From the NCBI RefSeq assembly GCF_002943565.1, contig NZ_PJCH01000005.1:248001-312000 (forward strand): 64,000 nt of DNA, given 5' to 3'. Below, in pieces: positions 42,808 to 50,768 of this stretch (its first letter is position 1; each line of letters starts with the position of its first letter). Made by a program: the position numbers and the translations under genes. Origin of the DNA: Hyphococcus luteus. GTDB taxonomy: Bacteria; Pseudomonadota; Alphaproteobacteria; Caulobacterales; Parvularculaceae. Under the pieces are notes generated by a model. The model saw only the letters and a program-made list of their open reading frames with translations, did no database searches and had not been told where the DNA came from.

Positions 42808-44628
42808 ATGGGTGTTCGGTGGATCAAGGGCTGGGCGATGGGGATCGCCGCCTTTCTGGCGGCGTGCAGCTTGCCGTCCGCAAGCGCTCTTGCTCAAGAC
42901 GGCGCGATCCCGCCCCCCGTCAACACCGGCAAAAGATGGGAAGTCTACAAGGCGGCGTGGAGCCCCGAAGACGAAGCCGGCTATTCGGCTTTCGTGGCCG
43001 CCATCGGCCATTCGGACTGCACCTCCATCGACAGCTGTCTCAAAGACGACGCCAATCCCTACCGCTCGTCCGTCGATCCGCATCTGCCGGGCGACTGCGC
43101 CGACATGGCTTACGTCCTCAGGGCCTATTACGCCTGGAAAAACGGGCTTCCCTTTTCCTATCAGAACGCCATGCGCACCGCCGACGGCGCGCGCGAAGAC
43201 ATCCGCTATTCGAGCGCCGGCAATGTGGTGGCGGGCCGGCGTCAGATTTTGAACTATGTCACCAACGCGCCGCACTTCATCGCGCGCATCGGCGGCGAGG
43301 TCTCGACGGCCATGTTCCGCACCGACCCGACACGCGGCGGCGGCAGAAGCCATGACGATTTTTACCCGGTGAAGATCGAGCGCGGCGCCATCAAGCCCGG
43401 CGTTCTCGCCTATGACATCTACGGCCATGTGGGCATCGTCTACGACATTCTCGAAGACGGGCGCATCCTCGTCGTTGCGTCGCACCCGGACAATTCGGTG
43501 ACGCGCACCGCCTACGGCGCCAATTTCATGCGGTCGAAACCGGCGCTCGGGGCGGGGCTCAAAGCCTGGCGCCCGATCCGCGTCAAAGGCGCGAAAAAAG
43601 CAAGCGACGGCTCGCTCCTTGGCGGCGCGCTTTATGCGGCGAAAAACGAGGAGATCGCCGACTTTTCCATGGAGCAGTATTTCGGCACTGTCCCGCACCC
43701 GTCAGGCGTCTGGCATTATGGCGAGTTCAAATTCAAAGGCCGCACGCTGAAATATTACGATTATGTGCGGCGCAAGCTCGCCGCGCCCGACTTCGCCTAT
43801 AATCCGGTGGACGAGCTGCGCTTCGGGCTCCAGACCATTTGCGGCGATCTGAAAGCTCGCAAGGTCGCGGTCGACGCCGCCTATCGCAAGCGCCTGCATA
43901 TGAAGCCGCATCCGCCGAAACTGCCGCGCAACATTTTCGGCACCTATGGCGAGTGGGAGGAATATTCGACCCCGTCGCGCGACGCGCGCCTCAAAGTCAG
44001 CTTCATCGAGCTGCGCCGGACCATGCAGCATCTCGTGGAGGACGTGCGCGCCGGCGCGCCCGGCGTCGTCTATGACGGCGACGACCTCGCCGGCGATCTC
44101 GTCGCGGCTTTCGAGGAAGAAAAGAACGCCTGCACCTTCACCTATTGGCGCTCGGACGCGACCCGGATGCGGCTCAATCTCGCTCACGCCATGGAGCGGT
44201 TATGGGCGCTCTCTTTCGATCCCTATCATTGTCCGGAGCGCCGCTGGGGCGCGACGGGCGCCGAACTTGAGACGTGTACGGACGGCAAGACCAAAACCCA
44301 ATGGTACAACGCCCAGCGTTTTCTGCGCTATCAGGCGAGACGCACCTATGACGTGCGCATGGACTTTTCTTTGCACGAGCTGAAGCCGCCCATGGTCGCC
44401 CCGCCGGAACAAGGCGGCCTCGGCGTCGACGCGCCGGCCGACGCCGATATTCGCGGCTATCTCTACCGGCTCGCAGACCCGCTCGTGGCCGACAGCGAAG
44501 AGGAAGCGGAAGCGACGCCGACAAGCTATGCGCCGGAAGAAACAGGCGTCTTTCTCCCCAGCTGGCATCACAAATCAGCGATGGAGCCAGTGAGCGGATC
44601 AGGCTCTGGGAAAACTTCCCGCAAATAG
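42808..44628 (+). CDS. Putative lipoprotein with cysteine-peptidase-like (NlpC/P60 or CHAP-like) features
   Basis: The 606-residue protein has a signal with a possible lipobox LAAC (Cys20). PGDCADMAYVLRAYYAWKNG places Cys97 at the start of a helix, and YGHVGIVYDILEDGRILVV supplies a histidine on a strand, an arrangement like NlpC/P60-type Cys-His peptidases. The long C-terminal half (residues 290-600) is charged, with repeated RLKVSFIELRRTM-type helices, and has no recognised domain. Not a family I can name. ATG 42808 is chosen for the signal peptide; the frame is open upstream. Confidence 0.65.
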   Translation: MGVRWIKGWAMGIAAFLAACSLPSASALAQDGAIPPPVNTGKRWEVYKAAWSPEDEAGYSAFVAAIGHSDCTSIDSCLKDDANPYRSSVDPHLPGDCADMAYVLRAYYAWKNGLPFSYQNAMRTADGAREDIRYSSAGNVVAGRRQILNYVTNAPHFIARIGGEVSTAMFRTDPTRGGGRSHDDFYPVKIERGAIKPGVLAYDIYGHVGIVYDILEDGRILVVASHPDNSVTRTAYGANFMRSKPALGAGLKAWRPIRVKGAKKASDGSLLGGALYAAKNEEIADFSMEQYFGTVPHPSGVWHYGEFKFKGRTLKYYDYVRRKLAAPDFAYNPVDELRFGLQTICGDLKARKVAVDAAYRKRLHMKPHPPKLPRNIFGTYGEWEEYSTPSRDARLKVSFIELRRTMQHLVEDVRAGAPGVVYDGDDLAGDLVAAFEEEKNACTFTYWRSDATRMRLNLAHAMERLWALSFDPYHCPERRWGATGAELETCTDGKTKTQWYNAQRFLRYQARRTYDVRMDFSLHELKPPMVAPPEQGGLGVDAPADADIRGYLYRLADPLVADSEEEAEATPTSYAPEETGVFLPSWHHKSAMEPVSGSGSGKTSRK

Positions 44629-44712
44629 TGGAAATCGCACGCAGCGCGTCCTATATTGCCCGCCAAGGGCAAAAAACGCCTTTTAATAAAATCTATATTC
44701 GGGAGCGGCTTC

Positions 44713-44919
44713 ATGGACGCCTTTGTTTTCTTCCTGATCCCCATCGGCCTCGCCGTCACAGCGATCATCCTCGGCGTCGGCATTTACTCCCTCGCGCGCG
44801 GCGGAACCTTCGCCAAGGAAAATTCGAACAAGCTGATGCGCATGCGCGTCGCGGCCCAGGCGGTCACCATCGCGCTGATGATGCTGTTCCTCTGGCTCGT
44901 GGGCAAAGGCGGCGCTTAA
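44713..44919 (+). CDS. HIG1-domain twin-helix membrane protein
   Basis: The 68-residue protein has two helices, FVFFLIPIGLAVTAIILGVG and AAQAVTIALMMLFLWLVG, joined by a loop ARGGTFAKENSNKLMRMRV that carries the HIG1-type N-x-x-MR-x-R-x-x-Q pattern. HIG1 proteins associate with respiratory supercomplexes or oxidase in relatives. GGGAGCGGCTTC precedes the ATG. The stop overlaps that of the convergent YbjN-like gene. Confidence 0.88.
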   Translation: MDAFVFFLIPIGLAVTAIILGVGIYSLARGGTFAKENSNKLMRMRVAAQAVTIALMMLFLWLVGKGGA

Positions 44920-45401
44920 GCGTTCGCGCGCGCCGAAGCGTAATCGATATAATCCATGAACGTCTCAAGGGCGCCCGCCCAGAGATAAAGCCCTTCGCGA
45001 AGAGCGCCTTTGTCCTGGGCGCCGCTGACCGACACCACATGATCGAGAAACGGATCGTTCTCTTCATCGAGAAAGGCCCGCCCGCCGAGCTGTTCGGCGT
45101 TCCACTGATTGATCTTCTCCAAAGGAAAGCCGTCCTCAAGGTCGAAACCGGCGATGAACAAAAACTCTGTGCAACGCCCGCCAGCCCCGCAATTGGCGGA
45201 AAGAACCTCGAAGCGTCCGCCGCCGGCGGCGCTGTAGATTTTGCCGGCCTCGCCGCCATCGGCGACCCGCGCCGCAAGCCCCTCGCCGGCAAGCACGGCT
45301 GCGACTTCCTCAATGGTCATGCCGGAGGCAAGGGTGTTCTGCGCCGACACCGGCCCCAACGCCATGACGGCCGCCGCCGCCAGGCCGATCCGTTTTTTCA
45401 T
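44916..45401 (-). CDS. YbjN-domain secreted protein
   Basis: The 161-residue protein has a signal peptide (MKKRIGLAAAAVMALGPVSA) and a YbjN fold resembling type III secretion chaperones: MTIEEVAAVLAGEGLAARV, CTEFLFIAGFDLEDGFPLE, INQWNAEQLGGRAFLDEEND. YbjN proteins modulate envelope and motility phenotypes in enterobacteria, but this exported version is of unknown role. An upstream TTG at 45419 is less likely. Confidence 0.8.
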   Translation of the reverse strand: MKKRIGLAAAAVMALGPVSAQNTLASGMTIEEVAAVLAGEGLAARVADGGEAGKIYSAAGGGRFEVLSANCGAGGRCTEFLFIAGFDLEDGFPLEKINQWNAEQLGGRAFLDEENDPFLDHVVSVSGAQDKGALREGLYLWAGALETFMDYIDYASARANA

Positions 45402-45583
45402 ATGTCGCCCCGTCTTCAAGAAGTCCCTGGAAAAAGCCTATGCCGGGGCGCAAGGCCCGCCAAGGCGCCCTTAAAAGTTTGGCGCCAGCGAGCGTTGAAA
45501 CCTTAGAACCCCGCGACTATGGTCCGCCCGAAATCGCCGCCTTCCCGGCGGCCCTGCCCAGCACCCTTTGAGGAGCCCTTGAG

Positions 45584-46333
45584 ATGAAGATTCTCGTGCC
45601 CGTCAAACGCGTGATCGATTACAATGTGAAGGTCCGCGTGAAATCGGACCAGAGCGGCGTCGATCTCGCCAATGTCAAAATGTCCATGAACCCGTTCGAC
45701 GAGATCGCCGTCGAGGAGGCGGTTCGCCTGAAAGAAGCGGGGACGGCCGAAGAGATTGTCGCGGTCTCGATCGGGCCGGAAAAAGCGCAGGACCAGCTGC
45801 GCCAGGCGCTTGCCATGGGCGCGGACCGCGCGATCCTGATCAAAACGGAAGAGACGGTGGAGCCGCTGGCCGTCGCCAAGCTCCTCAAGAAAGTCGTCGA
45901 GGAGGAAAGCCCGGAGCTCGTCATTCTCGGCAAACAGGCGATCGACGACGATTCGAACCAGACCGGCCAGATGCTCGCCGCGCTGCTCGGCTGGGCCCAG
46001 GGCACGTTCGCCTCCAAGGTCAATCTCGCCGACGGCAAGATCGACGTTACGCGCGAAATCGACGGCGGCTTGCAGACCGTGTCGCTGAAGCTTCCCGCCA
46101 TCGTCACCACCGACCTTCGCCTTAACGAGCCGCGTTACGCCTCGCTGCCGAACATCATGAAGGCGAAGAAAAAGCCGCTCGACGTGAAGGAGATCGGCGA
46201 TTACGGCGTCGACGTTGCGCCGCGGCTCGAAACGCTGAAAGTCACCGAGCCGCCGAAACGCGAAGCCGGCGTCAAGGTCGAAAGCGTCGCCGAGCTGGTG
46301 GATAAACTGAAAAACGAAGCGGGAGTGCTCTAA
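45584..46333 (+). CDS. etfB: Electron transfer flavoprotein subunit beta
   Basis: The 249-residue AMP-binding subunit starts [19 protein letters not shown], contains [17 protein letters not shown] and ends with the recognition loop region [23 protein letters not shown] collects electrons from acyl-CoA and other dehydrogenases and passes them to ETF:quinone oxidoreductase. GAGGAGCCCTTGAG precedes the ATG; the TAATG junction couples it to etfA. Confidence 0.96.
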   Translation: MKILVPVKRVIDYNVKVRVKSDQSGVDLANVKMSMNPFDEIAVEEAVRLKEAGTAEEIVAVSIGPEKAQDQLRQALAMGADRAILIKTEETVEPLAVAKLLKKVVEEESPELVILGKQAIDDDSNQTGQMLAALLGWAQGTFASKVNLADGKIDVTREIDGGLQTVSLKLPAIVTTDLRLNEPRYASLPNIMKAKKKPLDVKEIGDYGVDVAPRLETLKVTEPPKREAGVKVESVAELVDKLKNEAGVL

Positions 46334-47262
46334 TGGCTGTTCTTGTTATCGCCGACGTTCATGGAAACGCCATTGACGATTCCACCCTTAAGGTCGTCAC
46401 CGCCGCCAAGGAAATCGGCGGCGATGTCGATGTGCTGGTCGCCGGCTCCGGCGCGGGCGACGCGGCTGCGGCCGCCGCGAAAATCGACGGCGTCAGGAAG
46501 GTTCTCCACGCCGATGCGGAGCACTACGCCAACCGCCTCGCCGAGCCTTTCGCCGATCTCATCGTCTCGCTCGCCGGCGATTATGACGCGATCCTGAAAG
46601 CCGCGGCGACCACCGGCAAGAACGTCATGCCGCGGGTCGCCGCGCTTCTCGACGTCATGCAGATCTCGGAGATCGTCGCGGTCGAGGCGCCGGATACGTT
46701 CGTGCGGCCGATCTATGCCGGCAACGCCATGCAGACGGTGAAGTCGAACGACGCGAAAAAGATCGTCACCGTGCGCGCCACCGCGTTCCAGGCGGCGGGC
46801 GACGGCGGCTCGGCGGAAGTCGCGACCGTCGACGCGCCGGCCGATCCGGGCCTGTCGTCCTTTGTCGGCGAAGAACTGACGGAATCGGAGCGCCCAGAGC
46901 TTGCCGGCGCCAAGATCGTCATCTCCGGCGGGCGCGCGCTCGGCTCTTACGAGAATTTCGAGAAATACATCTTCCCCGTCGCCGACAAGCTCGGCGCTGC
47001 TGTCGGCGCGTCGCGCGCCGCTGTCGACGCCGGCTATGTGCCGAACGATTATCAGGTCGGCCAAACCGGCAAGGTCGTCGCGCCCGAGCTTTACATCGCC
47101 GTCGGCATCTCCGGCGCGATCCAGCACCTTGCGGGCATGAAGGACTCGAAAGTCATCGTCGCCATCAACAAAGACGAAGAGGCGCCGATCTTCCAGGTCG
47201 CCGATTACGGCCTCGTCGCCGACCTCTTCAAGGCCCTCCCGGAGCTGAATGAGGCGCTCTAA
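46333..47262 (+). CDS. etfA: Electron transfer flavoprotein subunit alpha
   Basis: The 309-residue FAD-binding subunit starts [19 protein letters not shown]. Its C-terminal FAD domain shows [40 protein letters not shown] and [19 protein letters not shown]. It overlaps etfB by one base. A strong intrinsic terminator follows 29 bp after the stop. Confidence 0.97.
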   Translation: MAVLVIADVHGNAIDDSTLKVVTAAKEIGGDVDVLVAGSGAGDAAAAAAKIDGVRKVLHADAEHYANRLAEPFADLIVSLAGDYDAILKAAATTGKNVMPRVAALLDVMQISEIVAVEAPDTFVRPIYAGNAMQTVKSNDAKKIVTVRATAFQAAGDGGSAEVATVDAPADPGLSSFVGEELTESERPELAGAKIVISGGRALGSYENFEKYIFPVADKLGAAVGASRAAVDAGYVPNDYQVGQTGKVVAPELYIAVGISGAIQHLAGMKDSKVIVAINKDEEAPIFQVADYGLVADLFKALPELNEAL

Positions 47263-47290
47263 AAAACGCGCGGCCTTTTCCGTTAAAACA

Positions 47291-47316
47291 AAAGCCCCGC
47301 TCCGACGGGGCTTTTT
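47291..47316 (+). terminator. Intrinsic terminator after etfA
   Basis: AGCCCCG-CTCCGA-CGGGGCT stem followed by TTTTT, preceded by an A-run, so it could act in both directions. It separates etfBA from the dehydrogenase gene. Confidence 0.85.
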
Positions 47317-47456
47317 CTTGCCCCGTCGGCGCGGCGCCCGATCACGCGCCAGGCGCCCGCCGCCCTTGCCAGCCCCCCATGTTGCGGTGCAGTATCCGCG
47401 GCCCGCGAGGCGAAAATCAAAAAGCGCGGGCGGTGAAGGGCGGACGGAGCAAAATC

Positions 47457-48335
47457 ATGAGCGATATCAAAACCGTAGGGGTGATCGGCGCAGGCCAGAT
47501 GGGGCGCGGCATCGCCCATGTTTTCGCCGTCTCCGGCTATGACGTCGTCCTCAACGACATCAGCGCCGGCCAGCTTGAGGCCGCCCGCTCGACCATCGCC
47601 AAAAACCTGGCGCGCCAGACCGCGAAAGGCCTGATCGACGAGGCGGCCGAAAAAACCGCGCTCGGCCGGATCAAGACGTCGACCGGACTCGACGACCTTG
47701 CGGCTTGCGACCTCATCGTCGAAGCGGCGAGCGAAGTTCAAGGCGTCAAAAAAGACATCTTCGACAATCTTAAAGGCAAGCTGAAAGAGAACGCCATTCT
47801 CGCCAGCAACACCTCTTCGCTTTCGATCACCGGCCTCGCCGCCGGCACGGACCGGCCGGAAAATTTCATCGGCCTTCATTTCATGAACCCGGCGCCGGTG
47901 ATGAAGCTCGTCGAGGTTATTCGCGGCATCGCCACGTCGAAAGAGACTTTCGCAAGAACCAAAGGCGTCGTCGAAAGCCTCGGCAAGACAATGACCGTGT
48001 CGGAGGATTTTCCGGCTTTCATCGTCAACCGCATCCTGATGCCGATGATCAACGAAGCGATCTACACGCTTTACGAAGGCGTCGGCTCGGTCGAGGCGAT
48101 CGACACCGGCATGAAGCTCGGCGCCAACCACCCCATGGGCCCCCTGGAGCTTGCGGACTTTATCGGCCTCGATATCTGTCTCGCCATCATGCAGGTGCTT
48201 TACGAAGGTCTTGCGGATTCGAAATACCGGCCCTGCCCGCTTCTCGTGAAATATGTGGAGGCCGGCTGGCTGGGGCGCAAAACCGGCCGCGGCTTTTACG
48301 ATTATGCCGGCGAAACGCCCGTCCCGACGCGCTGA
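47457..48335 (+). CDS. hbd: 3-hydroxybutyryl-CoA dehydrogenase
   Basis: The 292-residue NAD-dependent enzyme interconverts 3-hydroxyacyl-CoA and acetoacetyl-CoA. It has the Rossmann loop VGVIGAGQMGRGIAHVFA, the SNTSSLSITGLA catalytic serine region, FIGLHFMNPAPVMKLVEVI with the catalytic histidine, and IVNRILMPMINEAI. ATG 47457 has GGAGC upstream; the frame is open to 47379. It fits with PHB breakdown by phaZ and with ETF in short-chain acyl-CoA metabolism (inference). Confidence 0.94.
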   Translation: MSDIKTVGVIGAGQMGRGIAHVFAVSGYDVVLNDISAGQLEAARSTIAKNLARQTAKGLIDEAAEKTALGRIKTSTGLDDLAACDLIVEAASEVQGVKKDIFDNLKGKLKENAILASNTSSLSITGLAAGTDRPENFIGLHFMNPAPVMKLVEVIRGIATSKETFARTKGVVESLGKTMTVSEDFPAFIVNRILMPMINEAIYTLYEGVGSVEAIDTGMKLGANHPMGPLELADFIGLDICLAIMQVLYEGLADSKYRPCPLLVKYVEAGWLGRKTGRGFYDYAGETPVPTR

Positions 48336-48463
48336 ACCGCTTTTTCTTAAATCGCCGTCAGGAATGCGGCGGCGTTTGCGCGGCGCCCTTAAAAGGGGTC
48401 TAATCCGCTCCTTTCGCGCGGGGACATAACCGCGCGCTTCATAAAATGAATAAGGAGGATGTT

Positions 48464-48667
48464 ATGGCGGTCGCACGCGTGACGGAAATCATCGCCGGTT
48501 CAAAAAAGAGTTTTCAGGACGCCATCGAAGACGGCATAGACCGCGCCAACAAGACGCTGAAGAACGTCGAGGGCGCCTGGATCAAGGATCAGTCGATCAT
48601 TCTCGACAAGGGAAAGATCAAGGAGTACCGCGTCGTGATGAAAGTCACCTTCGTCCTGGATGATTAA
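48464..48667 (+). CDS. Dodecin (flavin-storage protein)
   Basis: The 67-residue protein starts MAVARVTEIIAGSKKSFQD and continues AIEDGIDRANKTLKNVEGAW, the dodecin signature with the flavin-stacking Trp, then strands ending YRVVMKVTFVL. Dodecins form hollow dodecamers that bind FMN, riboflavin or other flavins. AAGGAGGATGTT precedes ATG 48464, which is preferred over 48446. It follows flavoprotein genes by about 1.2 kb. Confidence 0.93.
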   Translation: MAVARVTEIIAGSKKSFQDAIEDGIDRANKTLKNVEGAWIKDQSIILDKGKIKEYRVVMKVTFVLDD

Positions 48668-48703
48668 AAGAGTATCGTCAAAAGAAGGACGGACCAACCA
48701 CAA

Positions 48704-48786
48704 CGACTCGCCACGGTTTAACCGTGGCGTCCATCAGCACCAAGCAGCTCGAAAGATGGACCCCACGGTCAAGCCGTGGGGAGTCG
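48704..48786. repeat. Double-hairpin element, copy 1 (83 bp)
   Basis: Outer arms CGACTC / GAGTCG bound two hairpins: CCACGGT-TTA-ACCGTGG (48711-48727) and CCCCACGGT-CAA-GCCGTGGGG (48761-48781), with an inner GTCCATC / GATGGAC pair between. It lies between dodecin and the stop of the lipoprotein gene at 48806. Copy 2 is at 56230-56319. Subterminal hairpins at both ends resemble non-autonomous IS200/IS605-type elements. Confidence 0.75.
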
Positions 48787-48805
48787 CTTGCCGAGCGGCG
48801 TTTTA

Positions 48806-50617
48806 TTACTCCGTATGCGTCAGGGTGACGTTCAACACATCCGGCAGGGTCTGCGGCGCAGCTTGCGACGCCGCCTGCAGGCTCGCAAAATCCACCGGAT
48901 CCTCCGGCGCGGCGACAAGGCTGAGCGCGCCGCCGCTTTCGATAAATTTCGCCACAGCCTCCGCATAGGCGGGGATGCGCGCGTTCTGCTCCCCCGCTTG
49001 CGCGCCGGTCAGCCGGACCATGGCGGCGACGGACTGGCGCAACGCCGGACCGGCCTCGGGGTCTTCCGGATCGGCGCCGTTTTCGACGGCGGCGTAAGCG
49101 AAGAGCCGGTCGAGAATGCCTTTGTCCGCAAGGCTGTGCTGCAGGCCTTTGAGCGAAATCTCTTTCGCCGCCTCCGGCAGCGGCGTATCCGCCTGCGCCA
49201 TCGCCTCCCAGCGCGCCAGCGACGGCCCGCCGAGCTGCAGGCCGACATCGCCTGCGGAAACCCCCTCGGCGTCGCCATAGAGCGACAGCGCCGTGTCGCC
49301 CGTCTCGCCGTTCCAGCTCCAGGCCATCCCCATATCCGCGGTCAGCCGGTCGACGCCGAGCGCCGTCAGAGTCTCGATGAGCTTGTCGAATTGCGGCGCG
49401 GCTTCCGTCGCGAAGCCGGGGCCCATGCCGTCGCGCATCTGCGCGACCATGACGTTGAAATCATAATTCACGCCCTCATAGGCGACGTCATAGGCCGCCG
49501 GAACCAGCCAGTAGAAATCGGCCGCCGCGACATCGATCCGGTCCACCGTATAGACCGGCGCGCCGTTCCAGCTTTCGCGATAGCCCGTCATGGTCTGCGC
49601 GCCGAAATCCAGGAGTTCCGTTTCGGTTATCGGCGGCAACGCCCATTGCGCCAGCCAGGCGAGCCCGCCGCTGATATCGACGCCGCGCGTCTCGACGAAA
49701 TCGATTTCATATTCGGTGACGCCGGCGCCCGCCGCCGCGGTCAGAAATTCCGCCGGATGCCGGATCATGTCGGCCGCCGCTTCGGCCGGGGGCGTGTTCA
49801 GGATTTTTTCGTAAGGGTTCTTCCCGCGCGCCTTTTCTTCTTCGCCGGAGACTTCAACCAGCGGCGCCGCCTCGCCGGCTTCGACCGATGCATAGACGCC
49901 GCGCACGCTTTCATAATCCACCGCGCCGGCGCGATAGCCTCGGGCGAAAGCCTCGTCGAGCATGAAGGCGACATTGTCGCCGCGATTGTTGTTGAGGCGG
50001 AAGGAAAAGTCAGAATAGGCGGCGCCGTCATAAGCGAACGCGCCCATCACCGCCGCCATATGGCGCAGAACGCCCGCGCTCTCGGCGGCGCCCTCTTTCG
50101 GCTCGAGCGCATAAGAGCGCGCGGCGAGGCCGTCGATCACCAGCTTGCCGATGGAGAGCGAAGCGTTTTCGGTTCCGTTCTCCCATTGCAGGCCTTGCGA
50201 ATGCAGCCCTTCGATGGACAGCCGGTCGAACAACGCCGACATGTCTTCAAGGCTCGCAGCGCCGGAAAAGACCGCGTCAGCCGCCGCCGGATCGCCGCCC
50301 CACATCACCGCCCGGTCGGCGACAAGCCGCGCATCGGGCGCGCTCGCCAGCGCGATGGCGAGATCGTCGATCACCATGGCGCCGAGCCCCGCGTCGAACC
50401 GGGCGCCGTTATGGCTGACGGAGACCCAGTCCGGCAGGACCGCAAACATGGCGTCGACGTCGAAAGGCTCGCCATCCGTCTGCGCATAAGGCGCCGACAA
50501 CAAGTCTTCCGCAGTCAGAACCGGCCCGGGCCCCGTCGCGCAGGCGTGCAGCGCCAGCGACGCGACCGACGCGCAAAAAAGAGTGCGGACGGACCGTAAT
50601 TTCAATGATTTGATCAT
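48806..50617 (-). CDS. Putative lipoprotein, tandem paralogue B, unrecognised family
   Basis: The 603-residue protein has a lipobox region LALHAC (Cys19). Long stretches alternate strands and short helices (LSIGKLVIDGLAARSYAL, MGMAWSWNGETGDTALSL), and the C-terminus is PVDFASLQAASQAAPQTLPD followed by VLNVTLTHTE, clearly related to the end of its neighbour. The beta-rich layered layout is reminiscent of YdgA/AsmA-type periplasmic proteins, but I cannot assign it. AAGGGGGAG precedes the ATG. Probably outer-envelope; function unknown. Confidence 0.65.
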   Translation of the reverse strand: MIKSLKLRSVRTLFCASVASLALHACATGPGPVLTAEDLLSAPYAQTDGEPFDVDAMFAVLPDWVSVSHNGARFDAGLGAMVIDDLAIALASAPDARLVADRAVMWGGDPAAADAVFSGAASLEDMSALFDRLSIEGLHSQGLQWENGTENASLSIGKLVIDGLAARSYALEPKEGAAESAGVLRHMAAVMGAFAYDGAAYSDFSFRLNNNRGDNVAFMLDEAFARGYRAGAVDYESVRGVYASVEAGEAAPLVEVSGEEEKARGKNPYEKILNTPPAEAAADMIRHPAEFLTAAAGAGVTEYEIDFVETRGVDISGGLAWLAQWALPPITETELLDFGAQTMTGYRESWNGAPVYTVDRIDVAAADFYWLVPAAYDVAYEGVNYDFNVMVAQMRDGMGPGFATEAAPQFDKLIETLTALGVDRLTADMGMAWSWNGETGDTALSLYGDAEGVSAGDVGLQLGGPSLARWEAMAQADTPLPEAAKEISLKGLQHSLADKGILDRLFAYAAVENGADPEDPEAGPALRQSVAAMVRLTGAQAGEQNARIPAYAEAVAKFIESGGALSLVAAPEDPVDFASLQAASQAAPQTLPDVLNVTLTHTE

Positions 50618-50717
50618 TGGCTCCCCCTTCCCCGGCAAGCGCCTGCGGCGCCCGCCTTTTCCCCAAAGGCCGGGACCGCCGCGCCGGAGCGGAGCGGCGG
50701 CCGGCGGGAAGAGCCTA

Positions 50718-50753
50718 GATCATCGGGCGGCGAATGAGAACCGCCCGATGATC
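50718..50753 (-). terminator. Perfect 13-bp stem hairpin between the paralogous lipoprotein genes
   Basis: GATCATCGGGCGG / CCGCCCGATGATC with a 10-nt loop lies 15 bp past the stop of the gene at 50769. No long T-run follows on either strand, so it may slow decay or partially terminate rather than fully stop transcription. Confidence 0.45.
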
Positions 50754-50768
50754 GAGCGTGACGAGGGC

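Noticed and set aside
48776-50599. Long open frame on the plus strand opposite the lipoprotein gene
   Set aside because: It is a composition-driven shadow: arginine-rich, no ribosome site, and the minus strand encodes a lipoprotein with a signal peptide and a recognisable paralogue.
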